From the NCBI GenBank assembly GCA_903826205.1, contig CAIKDP010000073.1, forward strand, positions 1 to 64,000: 64,000 nucleotides of DNA, in the 5' to 3' direction. The translations under genes were made by a program, and so were the position numbers. Below, one piece after another: positions 19,406-28,043 of this stretch. This DNA is from Akkermansiaceae bacterium (lineage in GTDB: Bacteria; Verrucomicrobiota; Verrucomicrobiia; Verrucomicrobiales; Akkermansiaceae). Position 1 is the first letter of the stretch. Every line of letters begins with the position of its first letter. The notes under the pieces are model-generated. The model had not been told where the DNA came from, made no database searches, and was given only the letters and a program-made list of their open reading frames with translations.

Positions 19406-19888
19406 ATGCATCGCACTCGTCAGGCCTTGAAGTTCTGGTTGCCGCCATTGCTTTGGATGATCGTGATTTTTTCCGCGTCCGGGGATGCCCAGTCGGCGCA
19501 CCATTCCTCGCGCATTTTTGAGCCCCTGATGCACTGGCTGTTTCCGCAGATGTCGCCATTGCGTATCGGGGAGATTCATTATCTGTTCCGCAAGTGCATG
19601 CATTTGTCAGAATTCGCGGTGCTGGCCGGGCTGCTGTGGTGGGCGTTGCGCCACACCAGGGGCGTCGCCGCCGGCCCATGGCAGTGGTCGGATGCCGCCA
19701 AGGCGCTGGCGCTGGTGGTGTTGTATGCGGCCAGCGATGAAATCCATCAGGCGTTCATTCCCTCGCGCAGCGGACGGGTTTCCGACGTGCTGGTGGACAC
19801 CGCCGGTGGGGCCATCGGGTTGGGGTGGCTCTGGCTGTGGGCCAAAATGTGCAAAATGAGGATTGCCCGCCGTGGTGGAATGGCGTGA
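19406..19888 (+). CDS. VanZ-like family protein
   Basis: RKCMHLSEFAVLAGLL, YAASDEIHQAFIPSRSGRVSDVLVDTAGGAIG, characteristic of VanZ-like proteins. Confidence 0.88.
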   Translation: MHRTRQALKFWLPPLLWMIVIFSASGDAQSAHHSSRIFEPLMHWLFPQMSPLRIGEIHYLFRKCMHLSEFAVLAGLLWWALRHTRGVAAGPWQWSDAAKALALVVLYAASDEIHQAFIPSRSGRVSDVLVDTAGGAIGLGWLWLWAKMCKMRIARRGGMA

Positions 19889-19889
19889 A

Positions 19890-21200
19890 ATGCGCGCCGT
19901 GCGTTACGAACCTATCGATCCCCAGTTTTTCATCCGCAATCGCGAGCGCTTGCGCGGCTTGCTCAAGCCTAACAGCATTGTGATCCTCTGTGCCAACGAC
20001 ATCATGCCGACCAATGCCGATGGCACGATGGCTTTCAAACAAAACAGCGACCTCTACTACCTGACCGGGGTGGATCAGGAGGAAACCGTGCTGGTGCTGA
20101 TGCCGGATGCCGTGGATCCGAAAGACCGGGAGTGGCTCTTTGTCAAGGAAACCAGCGAGCTGATCGCCATCTGGGAAGGCGACAAGCTGACCAAGGAGGC
20201 GGCCCGTGCGGCCACCGGCATCGAGCGGGTGGAGTGGACCAGTCTGTTCGAATCGTCCCTGCACCGGCTCGTGCCGCAGGCGGATCACATCTATCTGTTC
20301 ACTAACGAGCACTTGCGCGCCAGCGTGGCGGTGGAAACCGCCAATGACCGCCTTGTCAAGGACTGCCAGCGCCGCTACCCGTTGCATCGCTACCAACGGC
20401 TGGCCCAGCTGATGAACCGCCTGCGCATCATCAAGGAGCCGTTGGAAATCCAGATCATCCAGCAAGCCTGCGATATCACCGAAGCCGGCTTCCGCAGGGT
20501 GCTCGGCTTTATCAAACCCGGTGTGGGCGAGTGGGAAATCGAGGCGGAGTTCATTCACGAATTCCTCCGCCGCGGGTCGCGCGGGTTTGCCTACGGGCCG
20601 ATCATCGGCTCCGGCAAGGGCGCCTGCGTGCTCCATTATGTGGAAAACGACAAGATCTGTCAGGATGGTGAGATGGTGCTCATGGATGTGGCAGCCGAGT
20701 ATGCCGGATGGAATTCGGATCTGACCCGCACGGTGCCGGTCAACGGTCGCTTCAGCCCGCGTCAACGGCAGGTTTACGATGCGGTGTTGCGCGTCGTGCG
20801 CGGCGCCAATGCCATCCTGCGTCCCGGCATCCGGATCTTGGATTACCAAAAGCAAGTCATTGAGATGATGGAAGGCGAGTTGATCGGGCTGGGCTTGATC
20901 GATGCCAAGGCCGCCAAGGCGCAAGGGCCGGACAAACCGTTGGTGAAGAAATACTTCATGCACGGCACCTCGCACCATCTCGGCGTGGATGTGCACGATG
21001 TGTTTCCGCCGCACGAACCGGTGGCCGAAGGCATGGTCTTCACCATCGAACCGGGGATCTATATCCGTGAGGAAAACCTCGGCGTGCGCTTGGAAAACGA
21101 TGTGCTCATCGGCAAGGACTCGAATCTCGACCTCATGGCCGGCATCCCCATTGAAGCCGACGAGATCGAGGAGCTCATGGCCAAACGATCCGCCGGATAG
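19890..21200 (+). CDS. pepP: Xaa-Pro aminopeptidase (aminopeptidase P)
   Basis: SDLYYLTGVDQEE, metal-binding LMDVAAEYAGWNSDLTRTVPVNGRFSPRQ, HGTSHHLGVDVHD, EPGIYI. Confidence 0.95.
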   Translation: MRAVRYEPIDPQFFIRNRERLRGLLKPNSIVILCANDIMPTNADGTMAFKQNSDLYYLTGVDQEETVLVLMPDAVDPKDREWLFVKETSELIAIWEGDKLTKEAARAATGIERVEWTSLFESSLHRLVPQADHIYLFTNEHLRASVAVETANDRLVKDCQRRYPLHRYQRLAQLMNRLRIIKEPLEIQIIQQACDITEAGFRRVLGFIKPGVGEWEIEAEFIHEFLRRGSRGFAYGPIIGSGKGACVLHYVENDKICQDGEMVLMDVAAEYAGWNSDLTRTVPVNGRFSPRQRQVYDAVLRVVRGANAILRPGIRILDYQKQVIEMMEGELIGLGLIDAKAAKAQGPDKPLVKKYFMHGTSHHLGVDVHDVFPPHEPVAEGMVFTIEPGIYIREENLGVRLENDVLIGKDSNLDLMAGIPIEADEIEELMAKRSAG

Positions 21201-21211
21201 GGTGATAACCG

Positions 21212-21973
21212 ATGTCTGGACCACTGACCGGTATTGTGTTAGGTTCTGGCCTTGGCGTGCTGGCGGAGGTCGTGGAAATCCATCGTGAAGTGGCGTTTGG
21301 CGAGGCCGGGCTGCCCGCCGCCGCGGTGCCGGGACATGCCGGCAAATTCGTCTTTGGCACGCTCGGCGGCTCCCCCGTGGTGCTCATGCAAGGGCGTTTG
21401 CATCTTTACGAAGGCCACAGCCCGCAGCAGGTGGCCGCCGGCGTCAGGTGGCTGGCGCGGCAGGGGGTTGAGCGGCTTGTTCTAACAAACGCCGCCGGAA
21501 CGCTCAACCCGCACTTTGCGCCGGGCGCTTGGATGATGCTTGCGGACCATCTCAATTTGACCGCCGCCTCGCCGCTGCAGGGCGCGGAGTTCATCGATCT
21601 AACATCAGCGTATGACCCGCAATGGCGGGCCGCGTTCCGTGCCGCCGCCATGGTCCAAGGGATGACGCTGCACGAAGGGGTGTATGCCGGGTTGCGCGGC
21701 CCGCAGTATGAAACCCCGGCGGAAATCCGCATGCTGCGCACCCTGGGTGCGGATGCCGTGGGCATGAGCACCGTGCTGGAAACCATCCAGGCCCGCGCGC
21801 TGGGCCTGCGGGTGGCGGCCTTTTCCTGTCTCACCAACTGGGCGGCGGGGATGTCGCCCGCGGCGCTCGACCATCACGAGGTGCTGGCGGCCGGCCGCCA
21901 GGCCGCGCAGGCCATGGTCAGGTTGTTAGGTAATGGATTGCGGGAAAGCGATGCGCCCGCTGGTTCTTCGTAG
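21212..21973 (+). CDS. purine nucleoside phosphorylase, trimeric type
   Basis: GIVLGSGLG, GRLHLYEGHSPQQV, LVLTNAAGTLNP, GVYAGLRGPQYETPAEIRMLRTLGADAVGMSTVLE. Confidence 0.95.
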   Translation: MSGPLTGIVLGSGLGVLAEVVEIHREVAFGEAGLPAAAVPGHAGKFVFGTLGGSPVVLMQGRLHLYEGHSPQQVAAGVRWLARQGVERLVLTNAAGTLNPHFAPGAWMMLADHLNLTAASPLQGAEFIDLTSAYDPQWRAAFRAAAMVQGMTLHEGVYAGLRGPQYETPAEIRMLRTLGADAVGMSTVLETIQARALGLRVAAFSCLTNWAAGMSPAALDHHEVLAAGRQAAQAMVRLLGNGLRESDAPAGSS

Positions 21974-22060
21974 GCGCGTTGGTGACAACGCGGAGGGGCG
22001 ATGGCGAGGCATCCGGGGATGCGGATTTTGCCGCCCTCATTCTCACGAATGCGCCTCCGG
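21966..22060. repeat. interspersed paired-hairpin element, copy c
   Basis: TTCGTAGGCGCGTTGGTGACAACGCGGAGGG ... CCCTCATTCTCACGAATGCGCCTCCGG. Confidence 0.85.
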
Positions 22061-22134
22061 CGGGAAGTCGTGGATTTCCTGATTGCATAGGCGGATCCTC
22101 CTGACTTACCCTCGCCGCACACCCAGCCAACCCC

Positions 22135-23289
22135 ATGTCTAACCCCATCCACCCGGCACAAACAAAGGATTTGCAGGTCCAGCAACTGGTGGCCGGCATA
22201 GGCAACCAGTTTGCCGTGCAGGGGGAGTTTGTTAGCGGCGAGGAAATCGACAGCGGTCACATCAACTCCACCTACTGTGGCACCTTCCGTCAGGCGGATG
22301 GCTCCCTGCGGCGCTATATCTTCCAGTCGATCAACCGCAATGTGTTCAAGGATCCCTACGCGGTGATGCGCAACGTCGAGTGTGTGACGCGCCACATCAA
22401 CGACAAGGTGCTGCGCGTGAAAAAGGATCTCGGTGGCCAAACCCTCAACCTGTTTCCCGCCCGCAGCGGCGGCGCCTGGGTGGAAGATCCCGCCGGCGGC
22501 GTCTGGCGCTGTTATAATTTCATCGAGGGCTGCGTCACTTACGATGTGGTCGAAAACACCCGTCAGGCCTATCAGGCCGCCCGCGCCTTCGGTTCCTTCC
22601 AGGACCTGGTCAGCGACCTGGATGCCACCTCCATCCGCGAAACCATTCCGGATTTCCACCACACCCGCAAGCGCTTCCAACGCCTGCTGGAGGTGGCCGC
22701 CGCAGACCCCTGCGGACGCCTCGCCGCCGTCCGTCCCGAGTTCGATTTCGTTTGCCAGCGCGAATCTCTAACAGGAATGCTGCTCGCTGGCATCGCGGCG
22801 GGAGCCATCCCGCTGCGCGTCACCCACAACGACACCAAAATCAACAACGTGATGATCGACGCGGAAACCGACGAGGCGGTGTGCGTGATCGATCTGGACA
22901 CCGTGATGCCCGGCCTGGCGCTTTACGACTTCGGCGACCTGGTGCGCAGTGCCACCAGCCCCGCGGCGGAGGACGAGACGGACCTGTCCAAGGTGCAAAT
23001 GCAGATGCCGATGTTCGAGGCACTGGTGGAAGGCTATCTGGATTCCGCCAGCGCCTTCATCAACGACACGGAAATCGAGCACCTCGCGTTTGCCGGCAAG
23101 TTGATGAGCTTGGAAGTGGGGATCCGCTTTCTAACCGACCACATCGAGGGCGACGTCTATTTCAAGACCCACCGGCCCGGCCACAATCTCGACCGCTGCC
23201 GCACCCAGCTCAAGCTCGTGGAACGCATTGAGGCCGGTGAGAACAAGATGAACGACTTCGTCCGCAAGGTCCGCAGGGGCAAGCGATAG
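22135..23289 (+). CDS. phosphotransferase-family kinase resembling N-acetylhexosamine 1-kinase (NahK)
   Basis: IDSGHINSTYCGTF, RVTHNDTKINNVMID, VCVIDLDTVMPGLALYDFGDLVRSAT. Confidence 0.82.
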   Translation: MSNPIHPAQTKDLQVQQLVAGIGNQFAVQGEFVSGEEIDSGHINSTYCGTFRQADGSLRRYIFQSINRNVFKDPYAVMRNVECVTRHINDKVLRVKKDLGGQTLNLFPARSGGAWVEDPAGGVWRCYNFIEGCVTYDVVENTRQAYQAARAFGSFQDLVSDLDATSIRETIPDFHHTRKRFQRLLEVAAADPCGRLAAVRPEFDFVCQRESLTGMLLAGIAAGAIPLRVTHNDTKINNVMIDAETDEAVCVIDLDTVMPGLALYDFGDLVRSATSPAAEDETDLSKVQMQMPMFEALVEGYLDSASAFINDTEIEHLAFAGKLMSLEVGIRFLTDHIEGDVYFKTHRPGHNLDRCRTQLKLVERIEAGENKMNDFVRKVRRGKR

Positions 23290-23296
23290 GAAAAGC

Positions 23297-23683
23297 TCAG
23301 GATTTCCGCTTGGGGAAGTATTTCACGTTGGGCAGGTGTTGGAAAGCGTCGTCCTGCGTCCACAGGGTGGCGTTGTGGCTGAGGGCGGTGGCATAGATGA
23401 GGCTGTCGGCCATGGCGATTTTGTGCTGGAGGCTGAGGGCGGCCGCTTGGATGGCGAGGGCCGGGTCAACGTCAACCACCACCCCCTGTTGCATGGCCTC
23501 GATGAGGCGTTGCGCGCGGTGCTCATCCGCATGTTGCGCGGTGTACTTCCACACTTCATAGAGCGAGATGGTGGAGACAATGACACTGGCCGGATCTCCA
23601 AGGGCTTTGAGAAAGACTTTCGTGTTGGCGCCATTGTGAAATATCTCAATCCATGCGGAGCTGTCGAGACAGGGACGGGTCAT
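23297..23683 (-). CDS. PIN-domain toxin (VapC-like)
   Basis: CLDSSAWIEIF, STISLYEVWK, KIAMADSLIYATALSHNATLWTQDDAF. Confidence 0.9.
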   Translation of the reverse strand: MTRPCLDSSAWIEIFHNGANTKVFLKALGDPASVIVSTISLYEVWKYTAQHADEHRAQRLIEAMQQGVVVDVDPALAIQAAALSLQHKIAMADSLIYATALSHNATLWTQDDAFQHLPNVKYFPKRKS

Positions 23684-23895
23684 GGCAGCTTGCGGTCGGC
23701 TTCACGTTTGAATTCAATCTGACGGCAATCGGCGAGGAAACCGACAAGTTGTTGCGGTGTGAGGATGGGGTGCAGTTCGATGTGGTCGCCATTGCGGGTG
23801 ACGTTGAGCTTTTGGCCGGGTTTGAGATTGAGGGTTTGGCGAATCTCTTTCGGGATTACAATTTGGTATTTGGGTGATAGAAGTGAGGACGTCAT
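23680..23895 (-). CDS. AbrB/SpoVT-like antitoxin
   Basis: MTSSLLSPKYQIVIPKEIRQTLNLKPGQKLNVTRNGDHIELHP; stop overlaps the toxin start by 4 bp. Confidence 0.88.
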   Translation of the reverse strand: MTSSLLSPKYQIVIPKEIRQTLNLKPGQKLNVTRNGDHIELHPILTPQQLVGFLADCRQIEFKREADRKLP

Positions 23896-23997
23896 ACGAA
23901 AATGAATATGGGTGAATATTTCCAGATGGCAAGTCCGAATTTGACAGGCTGAAACGCCGGCGTTGACACGCCAGCATTCCAGTATCACGCTGGCGCC

Positions 23998-24552
23998 GTG
24001 AAAAAACTGCTGCTTGCGATGGTGTTGGGATGGCCGCTGGCGGGACTGGCCGCGGACAATCAGACGGGCGCCGAGACCGTGAAGACGGTGGCCAAGGCCG
24101 CGATTGTTGATGTTAGAAAAATCCCCGACTGGCAGGGGGCGGCGGTGGGCAACGTGGAGGTGACGTATGCCGACGGCACTCGCGACCGCTGGACAACGCT
24201 GGCCACGGCGCAGCAACCGCAGGTGGCGCCCGATGGCGTGGTCGGCTGGGTGGATTGCTCGAAGGAGGAAGCCGGCAAGAAGCAGTTGGACATTTACAAG
24301 GGGGTGCCGGTGGGATCGCGCCTGGTGTTGTGTGCAAGCGGCAAGGTCACCGCGCGGATCAATGCGGGCAAACCGTTCATCGAGCAATGGGGGTTTGCCG
24401 CCGACGGGCGGCATGTGGTTATCAAGTCCCGCGCCGCGCACGGTCCGGCGCTCATCGAGCGTTTCATTCGTCCCGATGGCAAACCTATCGGCTCGGTCGC
24501 GGGTTTTGCCGAGGACGCACCGGATTGGGCGAAGGCCTATCTGGACAAGTGA
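23998..24552 (+). CDS. hypothetical secreted protein
   Basis: Signal peptide MKKLLLAMVLGWPLAGLAAD (GTG start); no recognised domain. Confidence 0.65.
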   Translation: MKKLLLAMVLGWPLAGLAADNQTGAETVKTVAKAAIVDVRKIPDWQGAAVGNVEVTYADGTRDRWTTLATAQQPQVAPDGVVGWVDCSKEEAGKKQLDIYKGVPVGSRLVLCASGKVTARINAGKPFIEQWGFAADGRHVVIKSRAAHGPALIERFIRPDGKPIGSVAGFAEDAPDWAKAYLDK

Positions 24553-24562
24553 GCGGGGTGGT

Positions 24563-24584
24563 CCGCACAGTGCCTCCTGTGCGG
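24563..24584. terminator. possible hairpin terminator between convergent genes
   Basis: CCGCACAG-TGCCTC-CTGTGCGG directly after the stop of the secreted-protein gene and before the end of the convergent PIN gene; no T-tract. Confidence 0.4.
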
Positions 24585-24589
24585 TGGTG

Positions 24590-25003
24590 TCACAGGAACG
24601 GGTTGATGGCGCGGACGCTGCCGTAGTTCTGGCCGTGGTTGAGATCTTCGGTGAGAAGCTCGCGGGCGCCACAGGTTTGGGCTGCGGCGAGGATCATGGC
24701 ATCCCACAGGGAGAGTTGCCAGCGGGATTGGAGGGAAAGTCCGAGGCGGAAGAGGGCGAGGGTGTTGTCGATGACCGGCCACAAGGAGAAGTCCCCGGTG
24801 AGCGTGGCGGCCTCGCTGGCGGGGTGGCCGCGGCGGGTGAAGTTGACGTGGAACTCCTGCAGAACCTGCACGCTGATGGCGGTGCGTCCAAGGAGGTGCC
24901 AGCCATCCTCAATCAACGCCAGTGCAATGCCGCGTTTGGCCACCGCGTCCAGATCGTAACCGTAGAGGAGAATGTTGGTGTCGAGGAAGCGTTCAATGAC
25001 CAT
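24590..25003 (-). CDS. PIN-domain toxin (VapC-like), second copy
   Basis: MVIERFLDTNILLYGYD, VQVLQEFHVNF, LSLWDAMILAAAQTCGARELLTEDLNHGQ. Confidence 0.88.
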   Translation of the reverse strand: MVIERFLDTNILLYGYDLDAVAKRGIALALIEDGWHLLGRTAISVQVLQEFHVNFTRRGHPASEAATLTGDFSLWPVIDNTLALFRLGLSLQSRWQLSLWDAMILAAAQTCGARELLTEDLNHGQNYGSVRAINPFL

Positions 25004-25214
25004 GGACTTGATCCCGGGTGAGAGGCTGGCCGCCAAGGTGGTAGCCGTGGCGCAGACGGGCCAGCGCGGCGGCGGGTGGGGCGGGTGGGGCTTCCTCCCG
25101 CAGCACGGTCTCCAACCCCTCAATGACCAGATTCTTGATCGAGCAGCGGCGGCGTGCCGACGCAATCTTGGTCCGCTCAAGAAGGTTGTCGGGCAGATCA
25201 ATGGTGGTTTTCAT
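24993..25214 (-). CDS. ribbon-helix-helix-like antitoxin
   Basis: MKTTIDLPDNLLERTKIASARRRCSIKNLVIEGLE; overlaps the PIN gene start. Confidence 0.82.
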   Translation of the reverse strand: MKTTIDLPDNLLERTKIASARRRCSIKNLVIEGLETVLREEAPPAPPAAALARLRHGYHLGGQPLTRDQVHGH

Positions 25215-25274
25215 ACGGCCATAAATACGTGAATATTGCCAGCTGTCAAGAAACGAGGGAAATTTTCTCAGGTT

Positions 25275-25305
25275 TCCCTCCGCGGTCTCACCCACGCGCC
25301 TACCC
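25275..25305. repeat. interspersed paired-hairpin element, degenerate half copy d
   Basis: CCCTCCGCGGTCTCACCCACGCGCCTACCCA resembles the right half of copies b and c. Confidence 0.55.
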
Positions 25306-25315
25306 AGACCGGGCG

Positions 25316-27895
25316 TCAGCGTGGCGCCAGGGTTTCCAACAGGAGCACCGGGGTGCGGGTGAGGTCGGATTTCTCCAGGTCGAGGGTGAGGAAAACCGCC
25401 CAGTCATTGAGGTCGTCGGGGTCAATCAGGGATTGCTCGACGGGCAGGAACTTTTGCGAGTCGGATGGCTTGGGCAGCGGTGGCAGGTGGGTGTGGCGGG
25501 CGTTGCGCGCCTCCGGATCGAGACGGATGTGGTGGCGGGCGGCGTGGTAGGCGTCCAACAGTTTGAGCAGGCGCTCGGGCGTCCACGGCTTGCCGGCGGC
25601 ATCCGCCTGTTCTAACAATCCTAGCGCGGTCTCGGTTTGATAGCGCGAGAGCGCGGTGACGAGGGTGAGCAGGTGGTTGCGCAAGTGGCGGCTGAAGGCG
25701 GCACGGTCGCGGGTGAACGGCGGGACCGGAATTTGGGATTTGAGATTTGAAATTTCAGATTTGAGATTTGAAATTCCAGATGGGGCGTCTGTCAGGCCGA
25801 TGCTCTGCCACTCATCGAGCATGCTGGAGTCGGTGTGGCGGACGATGAGTTCGAGGAACGCTTCCGCCTCGTGGACGGCTTCGTTTTTGGCGGCGTCCGG
25901 CACGGTCTGGGACAGGACTTTGTACACCTCGTTGAGGTGGCGCAACAGGACCGCCTCGGAGCGTTCGAGTTTGTAGGTTTTGATGTAGTCTTCGAACGAC
26001 TGATAGTTCTCCAACATCTCCCTGGCGATCGACTTGGGCCGGACGTTCTCGCTGCCCAGATACGGGTGGCGCAGCTTGAAGGCGTTGAAGGTGGTGTAGA
26101 TGAAATCCTTGCCGGGCATCGGCCACTCGACTTCCTCAAGCCGGGCGATGCGCGCGTCATACTCGACGCCCTCGTCCTTGAGGCGGGCCATCAGCTCGGA
26201 TTTGAGCAGATCGACTTGTTTGCGCAGCACCACATCCGGGTTTTCCAGGATCGCCTCGATCAGGGAGATCAGGTTGGGCGCGTAGTCGTCGGCGGCCGGA
26301 TCAAGTTGCGGGATCGCGTCCAACAACCACAGGCTCAGCGCGTGGTTGATCGAAAAATCCTCGGGCAGCGACACATCCACGATAACTTTGTTAGGTCCGC
26401 TGCGGGCGGCGACCGGCAGGATGTGCAGGATCTTGGAACCGACCAAGCCGCGGAAGAGTTGCCAGGCCCGCTTGGATAGGTCGGCACGCTTGGAGGCAGG
26501 CTCGTGGCAGCGCTGGATGAGGTCCTTGAGGGCGGCGCAGCCGTCCTCGGTGGTGCGCGAGAGCACGTTGAGCAGCGTGTGGTGGGCGATGGCAAAGCTG
26601 GAGGTGAGCGGCTCGGGCGGCGCCGCGCGGAGTTTGTCGAAGGTGGTCTCGTCCCAGTGGACGAAGTTGTGCTCTGGCGGCTTGCGTTTGACGAGGCTGC
26701 GCTTCTTGTTAGGATTGCCGGCGGCCTTGGCTTCGAGTTTGAGGTTCTCGATGACATGTTCGGGCGCTTGGGCAACCACATAGCCAATGGCATCGAAGCC
26801 GCGGCGGCCGGCGCGGCCGCAGATCTGGCGGAAGTCCCGGGCGCTCAGAATCCTGGTGCCACGGCCGTCGTATTTGCACAGCCCGGTGAACATCACCGTG
26901 CGGATCGGCACGTTGACGCCGACGCCCAGTGTGTCGGTGCCGCAAACCACCTTGAGCAGGCCCGCCCCGGTCAGCTTTTCTATCAAGAGCCGGTATTTCG
27001 GCAAGAGTCCCGCGTGGTGGATGCCGATGCCGTGGCGCAGGATCTTGGCCAGTTCGCGGCCGTAGGGGCTGCGGAAATCGGCGTCGTGAAGGGCGCGGGC
27101 GATGGCGGCCTTTTCCTCCTTGCTGCAATAGTTGGTGGACAGCAGGTCGCGCGCGGTCTCGGCGCATGCGTTCTGGGTGAAGTGGACCAGATAGATCGGT
27201 GCCCGGCCGGCCTCCACGAGTTCGGCCACCTTGTCCTGCAACAGGGTGGTGGAGTAGGAAAATTCCAGCGGCACCGGGCGCTGGTCGGAGTGGACGAGGG
27301 CGGTCGGCGCTTTGGTTAGAGTGGTGAGTTGCCTGGCAAACAACGAGGCGTCGCCGAGGGTGGCTGACATCAGCAGGAAGCGGGCGCGCGGCAGGGTGAG
27401 CAGCGGGATTTGCCAGGCGGAGCCGCGCGCGGCATCGGCGTAGTAGTGGAACTCGTCCATGATGATGTCATCGACGGGTGCGGCGGCCCCATCGCGCAAA
27501 GCCATGTTGGCGAGGATCTCCGCGGTGCAGCAGATGACCGGGGCGGCGTGGTTGACGGTGGCATCGCCAGTGAGCATGCCGACGTGTTGCGGTCCGAAGA
27601 TCCGGCAGAGGGCGAGGAATTTCTCGTTGGCGAGGGCTTTGATAGGGACGGTGTAAAACGAGCGGCGGTCCTGGCAGAGGGATTTGAACTGCATGGCCAG
27701 CGCCACCAGCGTCTTGCCGGAACCGGTGGGGGTGTCAAGGATGACGTTCTTGTCCTGGAAGATTTCCAGGATCGCTTCTTCCTGATGTGCATACGGCTCG
27801 ATGCCGGCGCTGGTCAGATAGTCGAGGAAGACATTGAGGATGTCATCAGCCGCGGCCCCGCGCGGGAGCAGGGCGGGGTTGAGCGGATAGGACAT
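25316..27895 (-). CDS. DEAD/DEAH-box helicase, Ski2-like, with DUF3516-type C-terminus
   Basis: DTPTGSGKTLVALA, IMDEFHYYAD, LLMSATLGDAS, TDTLGVGVNVPIRTV, QICGRAGRRGFD. Confidence 0.92.
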   Translation of the reverse strand: MSYPLNPALLPRGAAADDILNVFLDYLTSAGIEPYAHQEEAILEIFQDKNVILDTPTGSGKTLVALAMQFKSLCQDRRSFYTVPIKALANEKFLALCRIFGPQHVGMLTGDATVNHAAPVICCTAEILANMALRDGAAAPVDDIIMDEFHYYADAARGSAWQIPLLTLPRARFLLMSATLGDASLFARQLTTLTKAPTALVHSDQRPVPLEFSYSTTLLQDKVAELVEAGRAPIYLVHFTQNACAETARDLLSTNYCSKEEKAAIARALHDADFRSPYGRELAKILRHGIGIHHAGLLPKYRLLIEKLTGAGLLKVVCGTDTLGVGVNVPIRTVMFTGLCKYDGRGTRILSARDFRQICGRAGRRGFDAIGYVVAQAPEHVIENLKLEAKAAGNPNKKRSLVKRKPPEHNFVHWDETTFDKLRAAPPEPLTSSFAIAHHTLLNVLSRTTEDGCAALKDLIQRCHEPASKRADLSKRAWQLFRGLVGSKILHILPVAARSGPNKVIVDVSLPEDFSINHALSLWLLDAIPQLDPAADDYAPNLISLIEAILENPDVVLRKQVDLLKSELMARLKDEGVEYDARIARLEEVEWPMPGKDFIYTTFNAFKLRHPYLGSENVRPKSIAREMLENYQSFEDYIKTYKLERSEAVLLRHLNEVYKVLSQTVPDAAKNEAVHEAEAFLELIVRHTDSSMLDEWQSIGLTDAPSGISNLKSEISNLKSQIPVPPFTRDRAAFSRHLRNHLLTLVTALSRYQTETALGLLEQADAAGKPWTPERLLKLLDAYHAARHHIRLDPEARNARHTHLPPLPKPSDSQKFLPVEQSLIDPDDLNDWAVFLTLDLEKSDLTRTPVLLLETLAPR
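25730..25779. repeat. AAATCTC-type repeat embedded in-frame in the helicase CDS
   Basis: aatttgggatttgagatttgaaatttcagatttgagatttgaaattccag; encodes GISNLKSEISNLKSQIP on the minus strand. Confidence 0.9.
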
Positions 27896-28043
27896 GGCCT
27901 AGAGAAGTCCGGGATTGGCGGCAGTGCAAGCGTTTCAGCAGATCGAGACACCGGCTCGCAGATGGAAAAGGGTTGATCGGTGCGAAAAATTTCCAAGAAA
28001 TTGCTTGGTAATACGGGCCGGATGCCTATTTTCACTTCCGACC

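Noticed and set aside
19755-21224. 489-aa ORF antisense to pepP
   Set aside because: Shadow ORF caused by high GC third positions; pepP on the plus strand has clear motifs.
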